Source of the DNA: Candidatus Methanophagales archaeon
GTDB taxonomy: Archaea > Halobacteriota > Syntropharchaeia > Alkanophagales > Methanospirareceae
Reading direction: 5' to 3'
Assembly: GCA_028572065.1 (NCBI GenBank)
Contig: JAPVWK010000002.1
Location: 1-42,529, forward strand
Length of the DNA: 42,529 nucleotides
Below, in pieces: positions 36,942-42,529 of the stretch (its first letter is position 1; every line of letters begins with the position of its first letter). The notes beneath the pieces were generated by a model, which saw only the letters and a list, made by a program, of their open reading frames with translations, was not told the DNA's origin and made no database searches. A program made the position numbers and the translations under genes.

Positions 36942-37850
36942 ATGGAGACCGTAACTATTGAACCAAAGCCACCATACGATATAAAGACGCATTTTGAACA
37001 TTACAGCTTAGGTAATCTTCAACCATTGCCCGCCATATACGAAAAGGGTATTTACCGGCGGGCGTTCCGACTAAAAGATGATATTTTGGTTCCTTTTGAA
37101 ATCGAACTAAATGATGATGTGGATAGCCCGAAATTAAAGGCTACTTTTTATTCTGCTATTACTAATAAGGAACGAGAACAAGCCATTGCTAAACTAAAAT
37201 GGGTTCTTGACACGGAATACGATTTGAAACCGTGCTATGAATACATGAATTCTGACCCGATTTTGAGTAGGGTCCGGAACAATAATTATGGCTTAAGGCC
37301 GAGCTACTACAGCACCGTCTATGAAGCGATTATTGTCGCAATAGTGCAACAACAAATTTCATTGAAGATAGCCAGCCATATGGTATCACTTATTGTCAGA
37401 AGATATGGCGACTGTATCCGGGTTGGCAATAAAGAATTCTGGGAGTTCCCGTCACCAAAAGAACTGGCAAAAGCCACTGTCAAAGGTTTAAGAGATTGTA
37501 AATTGAGCGAACGGAAAGCAGAGTATATTCGTAATTTCTCGCAGGTAGTTGCAAAAGGTGAGTTTTACCCAGAGAGCTTGAAAAAGTGCGATTATGTGCA
37601 GATTGTAGATAAAATAACTTCTTTTCGGGGCATGGGGCTGTGGACCGCGGAAAGTGTAATTGTAACTTCCATTGATGTTGAAAATGTGAATCCATCAGGC
37701 GACTTGGGTGCAAGAAAGGCGATTTCGCATTTTTATAGTGGCGACAAACTCATGAGTGAAGCGGAGGTCCGGAACTTTACTGAAAGATGGGGGAGATATA
37801 AAGGGATTATTACTTATTACTTGATGGCGGAATATGTACATAACGAGTGA
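36942..37850 (+). CDS. DNA-3-methyladenine glycosylase-like HhH-GPD protein (AlkA-type)
   Basis: 'EAIIVAIVQQQISLKIASHMV', 'KITSFRGMGLWTAESVIVTSI...NPSGDLGARKAI'. Confidence 0.8.
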   Translation: METVTIEPKPPYDIKTHFEHYSLGNLQPLPAIYEKGIYRRAFRLKDDILVPFEIELNDDVDSPKLKATFYSAITNKEREQAIAKLKWVLDTEYDLKPCYEYMNSDPILSRVRNNNYGLRPSYYSTVYEAIIVAIVQQQISLKIASHMVSLIVRRYGDCIRVGNKEFWEFPSPKELAKATVKGLRDCKLSERKAEYIRNFSQVVAKGEFYPESLKKCDYVQIVDKITSFRGMGLWTAESVIVTSIDVENVNPSGDLGARKAISHFYSGDKLMSEAEVRNFTERWGRYKGIITYYLMAEYVHNE

Positions 37851-38161
37851 AAAATGGGCAACTGTTTAGTTAACCACAAGATCACACAGATTTCCACGAG
37901 AAAACCTTTACCAAAAGAATCTTGTTTTTCTTTTAGCACAGGTTTTCTTTTTGTAAAAAAGAAAAAGTGTTGTGTTAATCTCGTGAAATCTCGTGGTTTC
38001 TTACCCCGCTGCTATACAAATACAGAAATGGCATTAGATACTATTTTAGCAACGTTTAAATAACAGCATCTTAAGAGTTCGACGAGTGGTGACGTTTTGG
38101 TAGAGGCTAACCAGGTATAGCATAGTTACAGAAATGACATACGTATGCCCACTGCGAAACC

Positions 38162-39715
38162 TTACGACGGTATCACATTTCCTATCGCGACATCCACAAG
38201 GTCATAGATGTACATTGAAAGCATATCTACATACGGTGCGAGCATCTCCACAGGTCTCAAGATGAAAGCCAAAAAGAAGATAACCGAAAAAATCGCGGTT
38301 ATCGCTAACGGTATGACCACAAGAGAAGTTGATTCTTTCACTTTTGGCTCTGCTACCGCGCCCTCCGGTTCCTTAAAGAATGCGGTATGTAATATCGGGA
38401 AGAAATAAATAACATCCAGTAAAGACGCAATCAAAAGGACGAACAGGAATATAATCATCACAGGTGAAATAGTTTCGTATGCCACGTATGTACCCATGCA
38501 CAAATACCATTTACTTATGAAGCCCACAGCAGGCGGAATACCACACATTCCAAGCGCACCTACGGTGAATGCCAGCATCGTTATCGGCATTGTCTTCCCT
38601 ATGCCACCCATCTCACTTATGTTCTTCTTACCGGTGGCCACCATTATCGCACCGGCACACATAAACAGCGTTATCTTCATGTAGCCGTGGAACGGAATGT
38701 GCATCATAGCACCCCGTATTCCTGGTTCTGTTAACAACGCCGCGCCCAAAAGTATGTAGGACAACTGATTTATGGTAGAATATGCAAGTCTTCTTTTCAA
38801 ATTGTCTTGACCGATGGCAAACAAATTGGAAACGATCATTGTAAAGCCCGCGATGCATGCAAGTAGCAGACCCAGTCCAAGCGAGGTCATCAAGTCCACA
38901 CCATATATGAAACACACAATCCGGACGATTCCGAACACGCCCGCTTTCACCACTGCTACTGCGTGCAGTAACGCGCTTACAGGTGTCGGCGCCACCATCG
39001 CTGCGGGTAACCATGAATGGAACGGCATCCACGCCGCCTTCAGAAACCCCAAAAGGAAACAGACGAACAAAATTATCAGTGTCCACTTATGTGCAGGATT
39101 AAGAGCAGCAAGCGCAGCTATCCCACCATTCGTGAAGTCCGTGGTCCCTGTAAGATAGTAAACCATCACCAACCCAAACAGGAAGAAACAACCCGAGGTG
39201 AGCAGATACGCGAAATACTTATGACCCGCGCTCAAAGCCTCTGCCGTCTGATCGTGAACAACCAGAGCATATGTCGAGACAGTTAAAATCTCATAAAAAA
39301 TGAACAGCGTGAGCAAATTCGCGGACATTGCAATGCCCAAAGCACCAAATATGGCAAGAGCAAAGCTAAAGTAGAATCTAGTCTGTGCATGCTCCTTCAA
39401 CGACCTCATATAGCCTATGGAATAGAAAGTGACCAATATCCAGAGAGAAGAAGAAGTGAGTGCGAATAGCATACCGAACGCATCTACTTTTAAGCCAATT
39501 CCCAGGCCCGGCAATAAAGTCTGGCTAAAGGTGAATCTGATAACGTCGCCACCTAAAACAGGCTGTATCATAGACAGAACGAGCGAGAACGTTGCTATAC
39601 TCGCTACGATTGCCACTCCTTCCCGGATATTCGGCCATTTACCTAACATAAATATTAAAGGCGCTGCTATTAACGGGCACAGAAGGACTAACAGTGGCGT
39701 AAGCATCTCTACCAT
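38162..39715 (-). CDS. Mrp/Nuo-type proton-translocating antiporter subunit (MrpD/NuoM-like)
   Basis: 517 aa multi-TM; 'LLTLFIFYEILTVSTYALVVH', 'LLGFLKAAWMPFHSWLPAAMVAPTPVSALLHAVAVVKAGVF'. Confidence 0.85.
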   Translation of the reverse strand: MVEMLTPLLVLLCPLIAAPLIFMLGKWPNIREGVAIVASIATFSLVLSMIQPVLGGDVIRFTFSQTLLPGLGIGLKVDAFGMLFALTSSSLWILVTFYSIGYMRSLKEHAQTRFYFSFALAIFGALGIAMSANLLTLFIFYEILTVSTYALVVHDQTAEALSAGHKYFAYLLTSGCFFLFGLVMVYYLTGTTDFTNGGIAALAALNPAHKWTLIILFVCFLLGFLKAAWMPFHSWLPAAMVAPTPVSALLHAVAVVKAGVFGIVRIVCFIYGVDLMTSLGLGLLLACIAGFTMIVSNLFAIGQDNLKRRLAYSTINQLSYILLGAALLTEPGIRGAMMHIPFHGYMKITLFMCAGAIMVATGKKNISEMGGIGKTMPITMLAFTVGALGMCGIPPAVGFISKWYLCMGTYVAYETISPVMIIFLFVLLIASLLDVIYFFPILHTAFFKEPEGAVAEPKVKESTSLVVIPLAITAIFSVIFFLAFILRPVEMLAPYVDMLSMYIYDLVDVAIGNVIPS

Positions 39716-41250
39716 TGCGGCATCCCTCCTACACCCAATTCACATAACATCTGGTCCATCATAGGTGCAAACACGCCTGTAAGCCATAAAATACCCACGA
39801 CAATACAAAGAACCGCGAGTAATAACATTGGTACAACCATACTGAGCGGCACATCCGCCTTCTTCGTGTCGTGATGATGCCCCCCCCCAGAGTTGACAAA
39901 ATAAATACGGTCAACTATTCGCCAGAAATAAGCAAGGTTTAGAAGCGTACTGATCATGAGTATAACTACGAATGCGTAACCGGAAATAGGCAAAGTTGCC
40001 GTAGCCTCTAAAGACGCAAAAAGTAAAAACAGTTTCGTGGCAAAGCCAGTACACGGGGGCACACCAATCATGGCAATTGCAGCTAAAGTGAATGCCGCAC
40101 TTGCAAATGGCATCTTCTTCCCTAACCCTTCAAAATCTTTTATATCCCAGAGGTTCAATTTGTAGATGAATGCACCAGCCGCCAAAAACAGGCAGCCTTT
40201 CATTATCGCATGATTTAAGATATGCGCAATCGCTCCGACAAGGCCCCAGGCCGAAATTGGCGCCAGTCCTATTCCCAACACGATATAGCCTATCTGGGCA
40301 ATGCTGGAATATGCAAGCATCCGCTTCAATTTTGTCTGCTGTATCGCGAGTACCGACCCAGCGATTATGCCTATCGCTGCGATCCAGCAGAGTGCCATTT
40401 CCACACCGCCATAGCTCTGCAAGAACTTGATTGTGAACACGGAGAAAATAACTCTTATTAAGGCATATACCGAAACTTTGGACATCGTGGCTGCGATTAT
40501 CGCACTTACAGCAGAAGGTGCGTACGTGTATGCGTCCGGCTGCCATACATGTAACGGAAATAGCGCCATCTTTATGCTCATCCCGACAGCAAAGAACACA
40601 AACGCTGCTTGCACTGCTCTGTTCCCATACAGCGGTGGCAGCAGTGCCGAAAGGTCGGCCATATTTAGCGTGCCGGTAACCGCGTATAGGAAACCCGCGC
40701 CTAACAGGTAGAAACAGGCACCCATAGAGCCCATAATCACATAGTTGTAACTCGCTTTTAACGCTCTTCCACCGGCAACTGCTATCAGTGCGTATGACGC
40801 TAATGCCGATATTTCCAGGAATACGTACAAATTAAAAATATCACCTGTCACAACTATGCCACATAAACCGGTGATAAGTAGTTGAAATACCGAATAGAAC
40901 GGAACTATCTTAAGCGGTAGCTCCTTCTCTACGCTTCGTTTTGAATATATAGCACAAATAAAGCTAAGAAATAGAATCACGATGAGTACATACGCATTAA
41001 ACGTATCTATTACGTATTCTATGCCCCATGGCGGTGCCCAGCCACCCAATTGGTAATGTATGGGCCCTTCTGCCAAGACGCGTTTCAGCATAGAGAACGC
41101 CATCAACAGTTGTATGAATATAGTAGCTAACGAAATAGGAAACGCGACTTTCTTATTTAGCCAACCTGCGATTAAGATAGTAAATGCAGCAAACATCGAG
41201 ATTACAATCACAAGTACCGGATAATGTTCAGCTAAAAACCATGTCATCAC
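39709..41250 (-). CDS. Mrp/Nuo-type proton-translocating antiporter subunit (MrpD/NuoN-like)
   Basis: 513 aa multi-TM; 'FNLYVFLEISALASYALIAV', 'SIKMALFPLHVWQPDAYTYAPSAVSAIIAATMSKV'. Stop overlaps the downstream ATG. Confidence 0.85.
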   Translation of the reverse strand: MMTWFLAEHYPVLVIVISMFAAFTILIAGWLNKKVAFPISLATIFIQLLMAFSMLKRVLAEGPIHYQLGGWAPPWGIEYVIDTFNAYVLIVILFLSFICAIYSKRSVEKELPLKIVPFYSVFQLLITGLCGIVVTGDIFNLYVFLEISALASYALIAVAGGRALKASYNYVIMGSMGACFYLLGAGFLYAVTGTLNMADLSALLPPLYGNRAVQAAFVFFAVGMSIKMALFPLHVWQPDAYTYAPSAVSAIIAATMSKVSVYALIRVIFSVFTIKFLQSYGGVEMALCWIAAIGIIAGSVLAIQQTKLKRMLAYSSIAQIGYIVLGIGLAPISAWGLVGAIAHILNHAIMKGCLFLAAGAFIYKLNLWDIKDFEGLGKKMPFASAAFTLAAIAMIGVPPCTGFATKLFLLFASLEATATLPISGYAFVVILMISTLLNLAYFWRIVDRIYFVNSGGGHHHDTKKADVPLSMVVPMLLLAVLCIVVGILWLTGVFAPMMDQMLCELGVGGMPQW

Positions 41251-41386
41251 TATTTCTCTCCCTTCCGCTTTTAGTTCGCCCTCTCGCTACGTCCTTCCTT
41301 AGTCATTTCCCTTCTCTTCGCCATCCGTACACCAACCTAAATAGGATAGAAACACTATATATATCTTTCCTTTTTTCGCTGTTGTA

Positions 41387-41917
41387 TCACCAGGGCACAT
41401 CTTTTCGCCCCAGTTTAAAGCCTGTGTAATTTGTAAGTAAGTGCAGTATCGGCGTAATTATAACTACTATAATGATTATTTCTGGAGTGAAAGCGTCAAT
41501 GAACCAATCTCGTGCAAACAGGAACAGAAGCAGCCACGCGCCCGCTACAAAGTCCAGTTGATCTACAACAGGAAAGGGTGCACCTCTTTTCAGGCCCACG
41601 CGCCGCTTTACGAGACTGGCCAGGAGGTCACCAAGCATTGCACCTGCGGATAAGCAAAGAATCGTGACTAAACAAAGAGGGAAAGGCCCGAACGAGTGGG
41701 ACATGGGTTGTTGGATTATACCACATAGGACTCCGCAAGCGGTGCCCTTCAAGAAGCCTTCATATGTCTTGCCATCACCCAGCAACCGGTTTTTACCCCA
41801 ATAAATACCGCGGTCTATGGGTGTTTTCCCTTTGAAGAACCCCGCACTCAGATTCGTGATGTACGCAGGCAGCATCAGCCATATCGCATAGAGGATAATC
41901 ATAGGGTCCATATTCAC
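41387..41917 (-). CDS. carS: CDP-2,3-bis-(O-geranylgeranyl)-sn-glycerol synthase
   Basis: 'MLPAYITNLSAGFFKGKTPIDRGIYWGKNRLLGDGKTYEGFLKG...AGAMLGDLLASLVKRRVGLKRGAPFPVVDQLDFVAGAW' (DUF46/CarS motifs). Confidence 0.9.
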   Translation of the reverse strand: MNMDPMIILYAIWLMLPAYITNLSAGFFKGKTPIDRGIYWGKNRLLGDGKTYEGFLKGTACGVLCGIIQQPMSHSFGPFPLCLVTILCLSAGAMLGDLLASLVKRRVGLKRGAPFPVVDQLDFVAGAWLLLFLFARDWFIDAFTPEIIIIVVIITPILHLLTNYTGFKLGRKDVPW

Positions 41918-41976
41918 TTAATATCAGGACGGTTTATAAAATCCACGAGCTTTTTTGAAATACCGAAACTACCGTA

Positions 41977-42165
41977 TCATGCCACTATCAACTTAACATA
42001 GTCCATCTTTCGACTCGTCTGGAACTGCCGGACCAGTTGCTTTATCCGCGCTGCGTCACCCTCCAGAATGAATACTTCGAGGCATTTGTCCTCTCGCAAG
42101 TGGTTATGAATCTGCGTACTTATGATGTCCTCAAATTCGTGCTTTATCTCTGTTACTAAACCAGT
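41977..42165 (-). pseudogene. NikR C-terminal (ACT-like) fragment lacking the ribbon-helix-helix domain
   Basis: Minus frame 'TGLVTEIKHEFEDIISTQIHNHLREDKCLEVFILEGDAARIKQLVRQFQTSRKMDYVKLIVA*'; stop upstream and no start codon. Confidence 0.65.
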
Positions 42166-42192
42166 CTATCTATAAATGGTGAAGAGGCAAAG

Positions 42193-42529
42193 ATGGAAAA
42201 GCGAAGAGGGATATTAGTTGTAATGCTGTTTGCGGTCATCTGCATAATCGCCGTGAGTGCCACGTACATTTACACTAACCCTGGTAGAGGCAGAGTAGCA
42301 GATGAAGAAGCAATAGGGGTGGTTGTGACTATACTACCACAAGCGGATTTCGTGCATAACGTGGCAGGCGACAAAGTGAGTGTTACAATCATGGTACCGC
42401 CAGGAGCGAGTCCTCATACCTATGAACCAACACCGGGTCAATTAATGGAAGTCAGCAAGGCGAGGATATACTTGAAGGTGGGCTCGGGCGTGGAATTCGA
42501 GCAGACCTGGCTGGACAAGATTATTGGTA
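42193..42529 (+). CDS. Metal ABC transporter substrate-binding protein (ZnuA/TroA-like), 3' truncated by window
   Basis: MEKRRGILVVMLFAVICIIAVSATYIY...'GVVVTILPQADFVHNVAGDKVSVTIMVPPGASPHTYEPTPGQLMEVSKARIYLKVGSGVEFEQTW'. Open to the window end. Confidence 0.85.
   Translation, partial: MEKRRGILVVMLFAVICIIAVSATYIYTNPGRGRVADEEAIGVVVTILPQADFVHNVAGDKVSVTIMVPPGASPHTYEPTPGQLMEVSKARIYLKVGSGVEFEQTWLDKIIG

Noticed and set aside
38814-39286. Plus-strand ORFs over the antiporter genes
   Set aside because: Antisense to strongly supported multi-TM antiporter coding sequence.

Overview
The window reads as archaeal chromosome. A CarS-type archaeal lipid gene, COG1361 S-layer-like proteins, NosD-like beta-helix surface proteins and TATA-box promoters point to a methanogen- or ANME-like euryarchaeon; the taxon is inference. 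From left to right it contains: (i) a partial NosD-like gene (-); (ii) an MBL-fold (UPF0282-like) gene broken by a complete IS4-type insertion sequence, with a 17-bp perfect TIR, a 10-bp TSD and a transposase frameshifted inside its YREK motif; (iii) an FAD-linked oxidase; (iv) two large NosD-like beta-helix genes separated by an MNT-HEPN toxin-antitoxin pair and an orphan NosD 3' tail; (v) a sugar epimerase, a CBM/carboxypeptidase-regulatory-like protein, and chagasin-like and alpha/beta-hydrolase genes that each carry an in-frame stop; (vi) two divergent COG1361 + RND/MMPL modules, one with a PAS/zf-TFIIB membrane protein and a TAG-interrupted transporter, the other with a GbsR-like regulator, two half-transporters and a CBS protein; (vii) a possible lipid/isoprenoid neighbourhood (lipocalin-like protein, B12/radical SAM, amphipathic-helix protein, UbiB kinase, UbiA prenyltransferase, GT2) containing a duplicated promoter/5' segment; (viii) DUF3795, VOC/zinc-ribbon and CopG-type antitoxin genes sharing a duplicated tail, with a frameshifted BrnT-like toxin; (ix) an AlkA-like glycosylase, two Mrp/Nuo-type antiporter subunits, CarS, a NikR C-terminal fragment and the start of a ZnuA-like protein. 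The main theme is many precisely reconstructable gene lesions and recombination scars. No CRISPR array, rRNA or convincing tRNA was seen. All family calls come from reading motifs, not from searches.
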